Origin: Streptomyces sp. NBC_00461
GTDB taxonomy: Bacteria > Actinomycetota > Actinomycetes > Streptomycetales > Streptomycetaceae
Reading direction: 5' to 3'
NCBI RefSeq assembly: GCF_036013935.1
Contig: NZ_CP107902.1
Span: 5,551,001 to 5,615,000, forward strand
Length of the DNA stretch: 64,000 nt
Position numbers and translations under genes: made by a program. Shown here piece after piece: positions 33,251 to 40,745 of the stretch; the first letter of the stretch is position 1, and each line of letters opens with the position of its first letter. Below the pieces are notes generated by a model. It ran no database searches. It was not told the origin of the DNA and saw nothing but the letters and a program-made list of their open reading frames with translations.

Positions 33251-34651
33251 TCAGTGGTGGAAGCCGGTGGCCGTGCCCTTGTCCTGGGTGAACGGGTGCG
33301 GCTGACGGCGCAGTTCCGGCAGCAGCCGCGTCAGGTCCTCCACGAACAGGTCGGCGAGGTCCGTCGAGAAGCCGTTGCGGCACACCACCCGCAGCACGGA
33401 CAGGTCCTCCCGGTTCGGCGGGAAGGTGTACGCGGGCACCAGCCAGCCGCTCTCCCGCATCCGCCGGGACACGTCGAAGACGTCGTACGAATCCACGCCG
33501 TCGGCCGTCGTGAAGGCGAAGACCGGCAGTTCGTCGCCCCGGGTCAGCAGTCGGAAGTCGCCGAGCGCCTCGACGCGTTCGGCGACGCCCACGGCCACGT
33601 CCCGCGTCGTCTGCTGCACGGCCCGGAATCCCTCGCGGCCCAGCCGCAGGAACGTGTAGTACTGCGCGACCACCTGGGCGCCGGGACGCGAGAAGTTGAG
33701 GGCGAAGGTCGGCATGTCGCCGCCCAGGTAGTTGACGCGGAAGACGAGGTCCTCGGGCAGCGACTCCTTGTCGCGCCACAGCGCCCAGCCGACGCCCGGG
33801 TAGACCAGTCCGTACTTGTGCCCCGAGGTGTTGATGGACGCCACGCGCGGGAGGCGGAAGTCCCAGACCACGTCCGGGTCGAGGAAGGGGGCGACCATGC
33901 CGCCGGACGCGCCGTCCACGTGCACCGGGATGTCCAGACCGGTGCGCTCCTGGAGGGCGTCGAGCGCCGCGCAGAGGTCCGCGATGGGCTCGTAGGAGCC
34001 GTCGAAGGTCGAGCCGAGGATGCCGACGACCCCGATGGTGTTCTCGTCGCACAGGTCGGCGGCGGCCTGCGGGTCGAGGTGGAAGCGGTCGCCCTCCATG
34101 GGCACCTGGCGGGCCTCCACCTCCCAGAAGTTGCAGAACTTGTCCCAGCACACCTGGACGTTGACGCCCATCACCAGGTTGGGCCGCGCCCCCGGGGTGG
34201 GGTTCCGCTTGCTCCAGCGCCGCTTGAGCGCCATCCCGGCGAGCATGCACGCCTCGCTGGAGCCGGTCGTCGAACAGCCCACGGCCGTCGACGGATCGGG
34301 CGCGTTCCACAGGTCGGCGAGCATCGCCACGCACCGCTGCTCCAACTCGGCGGTGCGCGGGTACTCGTCCTTGTCGATCATGTTCTTGTCCCGGCACTCC
34401 GCCATCAGGACGCCGGCCTGCGGCTCCATCCAGGTGGTGACGAACGTGGCGAGATTCAGCCGTGAGTTGCCGTCCAGCATCAGCTCGTCGTGCACCAGCT
34501 GATACGCCGTCATCGGCGGCATCGCCGCGTCCGGGAGCCGGTGCCTGGGCGGCGCCTCGGTCATGCCGGCGACCGGATTGGCCTCCCCGAAGAAGGGATT
34601 GACCGACACCGGGCGCTCGTCGCGCTTCTGGGGGCCTTTGTGGAGTGCCAT
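33251..34651 (-). CDS. gad: Glutamate decarboxylase
   Basis: 466 residues. The ATG at 34651 follows AAGGAGACAAGG. It is a PLP-dependent group II decarboxylase of the GadA/B type: IDKDEYPRTAELEQRCVAML, VGCSTTGSSEACMLAGMALK, the VHVDGASGG cofactor Asp, and the PLP Lys279 in SINTSGHKYGLVYPG. It converts glutamate to GABA and consumes a proton, which serves acid resistance or nitrogen metabolism. The gene upstream on the same strand is a YfeO-type ClC channel relative carrying frameshifts. No GadC antiporter is in the window. Confidence 0.95.
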   Translation of the reverse strand: MALHKGPQKRDERPVSVNPFFGEANPVAGMTEAPPRHRLPDAAMPPMTAYQLVHDELMLDGNSRLNLATFVTTWMEPQAGVLMAECRDKNMIDKDEYPRTAELEQRCVAMLADLWNAPDPSTAVGCSTTGSSEACMLAGMALKRRWSKRNPTPGARPNLVMGVNVQVCWDKFCNFWEVEARQVPMEGDRFHLDPQAAADLCDENTIGVVGILGSTFDGSYEPIADLCAALDALQERTGLDIPVHVDGASGGMVAPFLDPDVVWDFRLPRVASINTSGHKYGLVYPGVGWALWRDKESLPEDLVFRVNYLGGDMPTFALNFSRPGAQVVAQYYTFLRLGREGFRAVQQTTRDVAVGVAERVEALGDFRLLTRGDELPVFAFTTADGVDSYDVFDVSRRMRESGWLVPAYTFPPNREDLSVLRVVCRNGFSTDLADLFVEDLTRLLPELRRQPHPFTQDKGTATGFHH

Positions 34652-34684
34652 GACCTTGTCTCCTTGTCGTTCGAAGAGCGGGTG

Positions 34685-35967
34685 TCAGCGGATCGGGGTT
34701 CCGTCGGCACGCAGTTGCATCCGGGGCCGGCCGGTCACCAGCAGCCAGGCGGGCAGCGAGGCGAAGCACAGCAGGGCGATGATCGCGGGTGCGGACACCA
34801 GCACCGCCGCCGTGAACAGGCTCACCCAAGCCTGGCGGGTGACGGCGAGGAGTGTGCCCAGTACGCCCATGGCGACACCGAGCGCCGGGTGAACGGCCGG
34901 TAAGAGGGCGTGCGCGCCCAGCCCGAAGGCGACGCCGACGAGTACCGCCGGGAAGATCCGTCCGCCCCGGAAGCCGCAGGACGCCGCGACGAGGTGGGCG
35001 GCCAGTTTCACCACGGCCATCAGGGAACCCGCCCGCCGACCAGCCGTTCGGATCACGCGCCGGCTCCGCGATCTCGTCCAGCCCCTTGAAGAGCGTCAGA
35101 TGACCGCCCAGGGCGCCCAGCAGCCCCAGGACGAGCCCACCGGCCGGGAAGCGCCACCATCGGGTGCCCGAGGCGCCGGAAGGCGCCGCGGACGTACGGG
35201 AAGGCGTGGACCGCGCACAGGCCGAGCGCCGCCGCCGGCGGCGCGATCACCGGCGCGGCCGGCAGATCGCCCCAGCCGGGTCGGCCTATCGGGGGCAGGT
35301 GCAGGTCGAAGCTCGGCTCCGCCACCAGGGTGGTCGTCATGGCGCCCGCCCCGGCGGCCACCAGCGGACCGAACACGTGGTCCCACAGCAGCCCCCTCAG
35401 CTGCCGCCCGGCCAGCGCCTCGGAGATGACCAGCGCCGCCGCCACCGGCGTCCCGAACAGCGCACCGATCGTCGCCGCCTCCGCCAGTGCCGCCCACACT
35501 CCGCCCGGCATCCGGCGCACCAGCCGGCTGCCCAGCCAGAAGGCCGGCGCCACGTTCACCGCGATGATCGGGTTCTCGGGGCCGAGGCTCGGCCCGCCCG
35601 CGAGCATCAGGGTCGTCGCCAGCAGCAGGCCGGGCAGCACGGCGGGCGGCAGCACGGGCGCGTTCAGCTCCATGGACGCCGGATCGGGCCCCGCGTGCCC
35701 GGGCACCTTCCACACCACCAGACCGACCAGCACACCGGTCGCGGTGAGCATGACGAGCATCCAGGGAACGGAGTACCGCCCCACTCCCAGGGCGTCCGGC
35801 AGGTTCCGCCACAGCACGTGCTGGAGCTGCTCGGCCGCCGCACTCACCCCGATGAGCAGCAGGCTCGCGCCCACGCCCACCACGAGAGCGGGCAGGATCA
35901 ACGGCGGCAACGCGCGTGCCGGTGCCGCGGGCGCGGCCGGCGCCTGCTGCGCGGTGTCGTGAGCCAC
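34685..35967 (-). pseudogene. ClC-family (YfeO-like) ion channel gene, apparently broken by two frameshifts
   Basis: The first part, from GTG 35967, encodes a ClC-like membrane protein with the motif GGPSLGPENPIIAVNVAPAF. This is the YfeO-type variant in which the gating Glu of GREGP is not conserved. Near 35150 the frame ends in out-of-frame sequence. A +1 reading gives LVLGLLGALGGHLTLFKGLD, then EIAEPARDPNG. A second shift near 35030 leads into LMAVVKLAAHLVAASCGFRG, then GRIFPAVLVGVAFGLGAHAL, and on to the stop at 34685. All three pieces are in family order, so the gene would be ~430 codons if intact. Either it is a pseudogene or the sequence has two indel errors. A ClC next to glutamate decarboxylase suggests acid-stress charge balance. 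Confidence 0.8.
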
Positions 35968-36034
35968 TGGCCCACCATAAGCGGACAAAACAGGCGCAAC
36001 ATCCGGAATGGATACCCCGGAGATCGGACTTGCA

Positions 36035-36051
36035 CCTCACGTCACGTGAGG
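36035..36051. promoter_or_regulatory. TipA operator: CCTCACG-TCA-CGTGAGG dyad at the tipA promoter
   Basis: A 17-bp inverted repeat, 40 bp upstream of the tipA GTG, directly follows TTGCA of the probable -35 (ACTTGCACC). It matches the known thiostrepton-induced tipA promoter as I remember it. The long -35/-10 spacing is typical of MerR-type activation. Confidence 0.8.
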
Positions 36052-36090
36052 CCCCACCGTGGAGTGCGTCACAAGAAAGGAGCGGACGAA

Positions 36091-36852
36091 GTGAGCTACT
36101 CCGTAGGACAGGTCGCGGGTTTCGCCGGCGTCACGGTGCGCACGCTGCACCACTACGACGACATCGGCCTGCTCGTCCCGAGCGAGCGCAGCCACGCGGG
36201 CCACCGGCGCTACGGCGACACCGACCTCGACCGGCTGCAGCAGATCCTGTTCTACCGGGAACTCGGCTTCCCGCTCGACGAGGTCGCCGCCCTGCTCGAC
36301 GACCCGGCCGCGGACCCGCGCGCGCACCTGCGCCGCCAGCACGAGCTGCTGACCGCCCGGATCGAGAAGCTGCAGAAGATGGCGGCGGCCGTGGAGCACG
36401 CCATGGAGGCACGCACGATGGGCATCAACCTGACACCCGAGGAGCGGTTCGAGGTCTTCGGCGACAAGGACCCCGAGCAGTACGCGGAGGAGGCGCAGCA
36501 GCGCTGGGGCGGCACGGAGGCGTACGCCGAGTCACAGCGCCGCGCGGCCACGTACACCAAGGAGGACTGGAAGCGCATCCAGGCCGAGGTCGACGACTGG
36601 GGCCGCCGGTACGCGGCCCTCGTGGCGGCGGGCGAGCAGCCCTCCGGCGAGGCGGCCATGGACCTCGCCGAGGAACACCGGCAGCACATCGGCAGGCACT
36701 ACTTCGACGTCCCTTACGAGATGCACCGGTGCTTCGGCGAGATGTACGTGTCCGACGAGCGCTTCAAGGCGTTCTACGACTCCATGGGGCCCGGTCTCGC
36801 CGAGCACCTGAGGGACGCGATCCTCGCGAACGCCGACCGCCACACCTCCTGA
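36091..36852 (+). CDS. tipA: TipA, MerR-family regulator induced by thiopeptides (TipAL; internal start gives TipAS)
   Basis: 253 residues from the GTG at 36091, which follows AAGGAG; this is the exact length of S. lividans TipAL. Residues 1-70 are the MerR winged helix (SVGQVAGFAGVTVRTLHHYD), ~75-108 the dimerisation coiled coil, and 110-253 the TipAS antibiotic-binding domain. Met110 (36418) is the internal start that yields the 144-residue TipAS in S. lividans. Cys214 in MHRCFGEMY is at the residue known to bind thiostrepton covalently. TipAL activates its own promoter when thiopeptides bind, and TipAS sequesters the drug. The start, operator and length all agree with the well-studied gene. 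Confidence 0.95.
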   Translation: MSYSVGQVAGFAGVTVRTLHHYDDIGLLVPSERSHAGHRRYGDTDLDRLQQILFYRELGFPLDEVAALLDDPAADPRAHLRRQHELLTARIEKLQKMAAAVEHAMEARTMGINLTPEERFEVFGDKDPEQYAEEAQQRWGGTEAYAESQRRAATYTKEDWKRIQAEVDDWGRRYAALVAAGEQPSGEAAMDLAEEHRQHIGRHYFDVPYEMHRCFGEMYVSDERFKAFYDSMGPGLAEHLRDAILANADRHTS

Positions 36853-36870
36853 CCGTCCTGGCCCGGGGGC

Positions 36871-37236
36871 TCACTCCCGGGCCAGGACCACCGCGGTCCC
36901 GTACGCGCACACCTCGGTGCCCAGGTCCGCGGCCTCGGTCACGTCGAAGCGGAACATCAGCACCGCGTTGGCCCCACGCGCGCGTGCCTGCTCGACGAGC
37001 CGCTCCATGGCCTGGTTGCGGGTCTGCACCAGTGTCTTGGTGAGCCCCTTGAGCTCACCGCCGATCATCGACTTCAGTCCCGCGCCGATCTGGCTCCCCA
37101 GATGCCGGGAGCGCACCGTCAGCCCGAAGACCTCGCCGAGGACCTCCTGAACGCGGTGTCCGGGTACGTCGTTCGTCGTCACGACCAGCACGTCGGGCTG
37201 AGGGCCCTGACCGCCGCCGTATTCATCGATGCCCAT
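36871..37236 (-). CDS. YbjQ / DUF74 family protein
   Basis: 121 residues from the ATG at 37236; a longer upstream start at 37284 adds unconserved sequence. The YbjQ fold is recognised by LVVTTNDVPGHRVQEVLGEV, FGLTVRSRHLGSQIGAGLKS and GANAVLMFRFDV near the end. YbjQ proteins form pentamers and are called 'heavy-metal-binding' in databases, although their role is unclear. The gene is convergent with tipA, 18 bp apart. Confidence 0.9.
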   Translation of the reverse strand: MGIDEYGGGQGPQPDVLVVTTNDVPGHRVQEVLGEVFGLTVRSRHLGSQIGAGLKSMIGGELKGLTKTLVQTRNQAMERLVEQARARGANAVLMFRFDVTEAADLGTEVCAYGTAVVLARE

Positions 37237-37379
37237 AACCCCACAGCTTCGGGCCAGTCGGCGCACAGTGCATCCTGGAGACACCCGTGGAACCTGGGGC
37301 GGACACCCTGCGTTGATAGCTTTGGGCGCCCGTACAAGGACGCCCCGTACCTTCCTCCACCCCTCAGGAGCCCGGAACC

Positions 37380-38303
37380 GTGACGACGCTTGCCCTCGGC
37401 CCGAGCTGGCTGGATCCGAACTACCTCCTGGACACGTTCGGCATCTGGGGTCTGCTCCTCATCGTCTTCGCGGAGTCGGGCCTGCTCATCGGCTTCTTCC
37501 TGCCGGGCGACTCGCTGCTGTTCACCACCGGCCTGCTGATCACGACCGACCAGCTGAACTTCCCGCTGTGGGCCGCCATCGCCCTGATCTGCGTCGCCGC
37601 GATCCTGGGCGACCAGGCGGGCTACATGTTCGGCAGGAAGGTCGGCCCCTCGCTCTTCAACCGGCCCGACTCCCGCCTCTTCAAGCAGGAGAACGTGGCC
37701 AAGGCCCACGAGTTCTTCGAGAAGTACGGCCCCAAGTCCCTGGTCCTGGCCCGCTTCGTGCCCATCGTGCGCACGTTCACGCCGATCATCGCGGGCGTCA
37801 GCGGCATGAAGTACCGCTCGTTCTTGACCTTCAACGTCATCGGAGGCGTCCTGTGGGGCGCCGGTGTCACCCTGCTCGGCTCCTGGCTCGGCAAGATCGA
37901 ATTCGTCAACAAGAACATCGAGGCGATGCTCATCCTGATCGTCCTCATCTCGGTGATCCCGATCATCATCGAGTTCCTGCGCGCCCGCTCCAAGGCCAGG
38001 AAGGCCCCCACGCAGCCGACTCCGGCCCGACAGCAGGCCCAGCAGCCCCCCGTCATGGACGACGCGACGACTCAGCTCCGCCGCATCCCGCCGACGGACG
38101 ACCAGGACGCCTACCGCCACCAGCAGTACCAGCAGCAGCCGCAGCAGCCGTACGACCCCAACCAGCAGCCGTACGACCCCAACCAGCAGCCGTACGACCC
38201 CAACCAGCAGCACTACGCCCAGCAGTACCCGCAGCCGCCGTACCAGCAGGGCCAGTACGGCGACCAGCAGCAGTACCCGTACAACCAGAACCAGGGTTAC
38301 TGA
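37380..38303 (+). CDS. DedA-family membrane protein with a Gln/Tyr/Pro-rich tail
   Basis: 307 residues from the GTG at 37380, which follows AGGAG. The DedA (SNARE-associated/VTT) domain covers ~20-200: GLLIGFFLPGDSLLFTTGLL, DQAGYMFGRKVGPSLF, and the conserved FARFVPIVRTFTPIIAG-type segment (VLARFVPIVRTFTPIIAGVS) with essential Arg residues. DedA proteins are needed for membrane homeostasis and undecaprenyl-phosphate or phospholipid flipping. From ~210 the C-terminus is hydrophilic with QQPYDPN repeats, encoded by three identical 21-bp units. The cytoplasmic tail is low complexity and its role is unknown. Confidence 0.9.
   Translation: MTTLALGPSWLDPNYLLDTFGIWGLLLIVFAESGLLIGFFLPGDSLLFTTGLLITTDQLNFPLWAAIALICVAAILGDQAGYMFGRKVGPSLFNRPDSRLFKQENVAKAHEFFEKYGPKSLVLARFVPIVRTFTPIIAGVSGMKYRSFLTFNVIGGVLWGAGVTLLGSWLGKIEFVNKNIEAMLILIVLISVIPIIIEFLRARSKARKAPTQPTPARQQAQQPPVMDDATTQLRRIPPTDDQDAYRHQQYQQQPQQPYDPNQQPYDPNQQPYDPNQQHYAQQYPQPPYQQGQYGDQQQYPYNQNQGY
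38142..38204 (+). repeat. 21-bp tandem repeat x3 within the DedA gene tail
   Basis: CAGCAGCCGTACGACCCCAAC is repeated at 38142-38162, 38163-38183 and 38184-38204, encoding QQPYDPN three times. The exact identity suggests recent expansion or slippage. Confidence 0.9.
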
Positions 38304-38311
38304 AGGGGCTT

Positions 38312-38340
38312 TGAGGGGCGCGGGGAACTGCGCGATCAAC
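38312..38340. repeat. Dispersed Streptomyces intergenic element (GGGGCGCGGGGAACTGCGCG type)
   Basis: The sequence TGAGGGGCGCGGGGAACTGC followed by GCGATCAAC lies just after the DedA stop codon. I recognise this as a motif that occurs very often in Streptomyces intergenic regions. It can form a GCGC-based hairpin and may function as a terminator. Confidence 0.5.
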
Positions 38341-38392
38341 CTCGGACAACCCGCGCTCAGCGCGAGGCAGATCGCACCGAGGTCGTAGGCGC

Positions 38393-40063
38393 TCAGAACC
38401 CCCGTGTCCGCTTCGCAGCACGCCGACCCGCCGCCGAAGCCCCGCCGGGAGTCCGCAGGAACAGCCGCGAGATCTCCGACCCGAGGTTGACCCCGATGGC
38501 GATGGCCATCGCGAGGGACGCGGCCGTGGCCAAGGAGACCAACCCCTTGTCGACCTCGTTCTGAGCGATCGACAACAGGCCGAAGTAGGTGGCGGAACCC
38601 GGCAGCAGGGGCCCGATCGCCGCGGTCGTGAACGGCAGCGCGGAGGCGAACCGGTACCGCGACAACAGCTGCCCGAAGAGGCCGACCAGCCCCGCCGCCA
38701 CGGCCGTGGAGGCGACCGGCGAGATCCCGCCGGTGTAGTGCAGCGCGCCGTACACCGACCAGGCGACGCCACCGTTCAACGTCACCCACAGCACGGTGGA
38801 CCGTTCCTGCTGCAACAGCACGGCGAACGTCAACGACAGAAGCATCGACGCACCGATCTGCCACCCGGGCCGCGGGTCGATGCTCAGGGCCACGTCGGGG
38901 TTGAGCTTGGCCCCCAGGTTCACCCCGAAGTACAGGACCACGAGCACACCGACGACGATGCCGACGAAGAGGTACATGACCTCCAGCAGCCGCGCCGACG
39001 CGGTGATGTAGAACCCGGTCAGCCCGTCCTGCACGCCCGCCACCAGCGCCCGCCCCGGCAGCAGCGCGAACAGCCCACCGGTGATGACGGCGGACGCCTT
39101 GACGTCGGCGTGGGCGGCGGTCAGCGCGACCCCGATGGCCGCGGGCGGCATCGCGGCGACCGTGAACTGGTAGAACTCCGGCAGCCCGCGTCCCGCGCAC
39201 AGCCAGGCCAGCCGGTCGCCGAGCATCGCGCCCAGCATGGCCGCGAGGAACACGTTCACGTCACCGCCGACCAGCACGGAGGCGGCGCCCGCGAGCAGCC
39301 CGCTCGCCCCGGTCAGCACCCAGCCCGGATAGGGATGCCGGTTACGGCGGATCTCCGCGAGCCGCCGGTAGGCATCCTCCAGCGAGAGGTGGGTCTCCGC
39401 GTCGCTGAGGTCGTCCACCAGGCGGAACACGGCCGCCAGCCGCGTGTAGTCGGTGGCCCGGCGCCGCACCGTCCGGGACGCCGTCACCGGGTCGTCCACC
39501 AGGGACGGCTGGTACGAGATCGCCAGCAGCGTGAAGGTGACGTTCGGCTCACAGCGGTCAAGGCCGTAGGACCGGCACACCGCGAACATCGCGGCCTCCA
39601 CGTCCTCGGCGCCCTCACCGCCGGCCAGCAGCAACTCGCCGATACGCAGGGTCAGGTCGAGCACGCGCGGGACGGCCGGACCGCCCTCCTCCGCCTTCGG
39701 CCCCGGCTCCGGCGCGGGCCGTTCGGCCACCGGCATCCGCAGCATCGTGCGCATCCGGTCCTGCCAGGGCACGTCCTTGGTGAGGCTGACCACCGGTATG
39801 CCGGACGCCGGCGTGAACGCGGCCGGGGCGAGCCTGGAGCTGTAGGTGTTCGGCGTACTGAACGCCGAACCCTCGGCATCGGCGGCCGACGACTGCGGGA
39901 CGTCCAGCCCGTCGGGGACGGCGAACTCGGACGTGGTCTCCGGTTCGGCGACCACCCTGGGGGCGGCGAAGCCCGCGGGAATGGCGAACTCGGATGTGAT
40001 CTCGGGGTCGAACGTGCCTCTGACCTCGTCCGACTGCGGCTTGCGGTCCTCCGCCTCCGTCAC
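38393..40063 (-). CDS. ThrE-family threonine/serine exporter-like membrane protein
   Basis: 556 residues from the GTG at 40063. The first ~130 residues are acidic, Pro-rich and probably cytoplasmic and disordered; they contain two related segments (ITSEFAIPAGFAAP and TTSEFAVPDGLDVP). Residues ~140-400 match the ThrE N-terminal domain (VLDLTLRIGELLLAGGEGAE, then DVEAAMFAVCRSYGL), with five membrane spans. Residues ~410-545 form the second ThrE_2 domain with five more spans (LLSRYRFASALPFTTAAIGP). ThrE of Corynebacterium exports threonine and serine by proton exchange. The substrate here is inferred. Confidence 0.9.
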   Translation of the reverse strand: MTEAEDRKPQSDEVRGTFDPEITSEFAIPAGFAAPRVVAEPETTSEFAVPDGLDVPQSSAADAEGSAFSTPNTYSSRLAPAAFTPASGIPVVSLTKDVPWQDRMRTMLRMPVAERPAPEPGPKAEEGGPAVPRVLDLTLRIGELLLAGGEGAEDVEAAMFAVCRSYGLDRCEPNVTFTLLAISYQPSLVDDPVTASRTVRRRATDYTRLAAVFRLVDDLSDAETHLSLEDAYRRLAEIRRNRHPYPGWVLTGASGLLAGAASVLVGGDVNVFLAAMLGAMLGDRLAWLCAGRGLPEFYQFTVAAMPPAAIGVALTAAHADVKASAVITGGLFALLPGRALVAGVQDGLTGFYITASARLLEVMYLFVGIVVGVLVVLYFGVNLGAKLNPDVALSIDPRPGWQIGASMLLSLTFAVLLQQERSTVLWVTLNGGVAWSVYGALHYTGGISPVASTAVAAGLVGLFGQLLSRYRFASALPFTTAAIGPLLPGSATYFGLLSIAQNEVDKGLVSLATAASLAMAIAIGVNLGSEISRLFLRTPGGASAAGRRAAKRTRGF

Positions 40064-40122
40064 TTGAGTAACGCTCCCTGTACGACGCGTGCAGCAACGC
40101 CCAGTATGCGCACAGAAATGCA

Positions 40123-40154
40123 AACGGGCCGCACGCGTGCGCGTACGGCCCGTT
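40123..40154 (-). terminator. Terminator after ppa
   Basis: A 9-bp stem AACGGGCCG / CGGCCCGTT with an internal CACGCGTGCG loop lies 15 bp beyond the ppa stop codon and in front of the exporter gene. Confidence 0.75.
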
Positions 40155-40168
40155 GCACGACCCAGGGC

Positions 40169-40660
40169 TCAGTGGCCGCCCGTCTCCTTGAACCGCTTGT
40201 AGGAGCGCTCGATCTCGATCTCGGCGTCCGTACGACCCACCCAGTTGGCGCCCTCGACGGACTTGCCGGGCTCCAGGTCCTTGTAGACCTCGAAGAAGTG
40301 CTGGATCTCCAGACGGTCGAACTCCGACACGTGGTGGATGTCACGCAGGTGCTCCTGGCGCGGGTCCGTCGCCGGCACGCACAGCAGCTTGTCGTCGCCG
40401 CCGGCCTCGTCCGTCATCCGGAACATGCCGATCGCGCGGCACTTGATCAGGCAGCCGGGGAACGTCGGCTCGTCCAGGATGACCAGCGCGTCCAGCGGGT
40501 CACCGTCCTCGCCGAGGGTGTTCTCGACGAAGCCGTAGTCGGTCGGGTAGGCGGTCGAGGTGAAGAGTCGACGGTCCAGGCGGATCCGACCGGTCTCGTG
40601 GTCCACCTCGTACTTGTTCCGCGAACCCTTCGGGATCTCGATCGTGACGTCGAACTCCAC
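40169..40660 (-). CDS. ppa: Inorganic pyrophosphatase
   Basis: 163 residues from the GTG at 40660, chosen because GGAGGAG lies 6 bases upstream; the protein then starts [20 protein letters not shown], as in other Streptomyces. The family I signature is present: [20 protein letters not shown] with the metal-binding Asp residues, and [20 protein letters not shown]. It hydrolyses pyrophosphate to phosphate and drives biosynthetic reactions in the cytoplasm. It is divergent from the D-Ala-D-Ala carboxypeptidase gene, as in S. coelicolor. Confidence 0.95.
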   Translation of the reverse strand: MEFDVTIEIPKGSRNKYEVDHETGRIRLDRRLFTSTAYPTDYGFVENTLGEDGDPLDALVILDEPTFPGCLIKCRAIGMFRMTDEAGGDDKLLCVPATDPRQEHLRDIHHVSEFDRLEIQHFFEVYKDLEPGKSVEGANWVGRTDAEIEIERSYKRFKETGGH

Positions 40661-40745
40661 CGGTGGCTCCTCCATGATCAACACATAGTTCTGGTGGTTA
40701 AGTGTCCCTCACGCAGGTGTGTGATCGCGAAAGGGGCTGGTGGTC

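Noticed and set aside
37180..39200. Long Leu/Val-rich frame opposite the DedA gene
   Set aside because: It is antisense to the DedA coding sequence; its repeats (LVGVVRLLV) mirror the QQPYDPN repeats.
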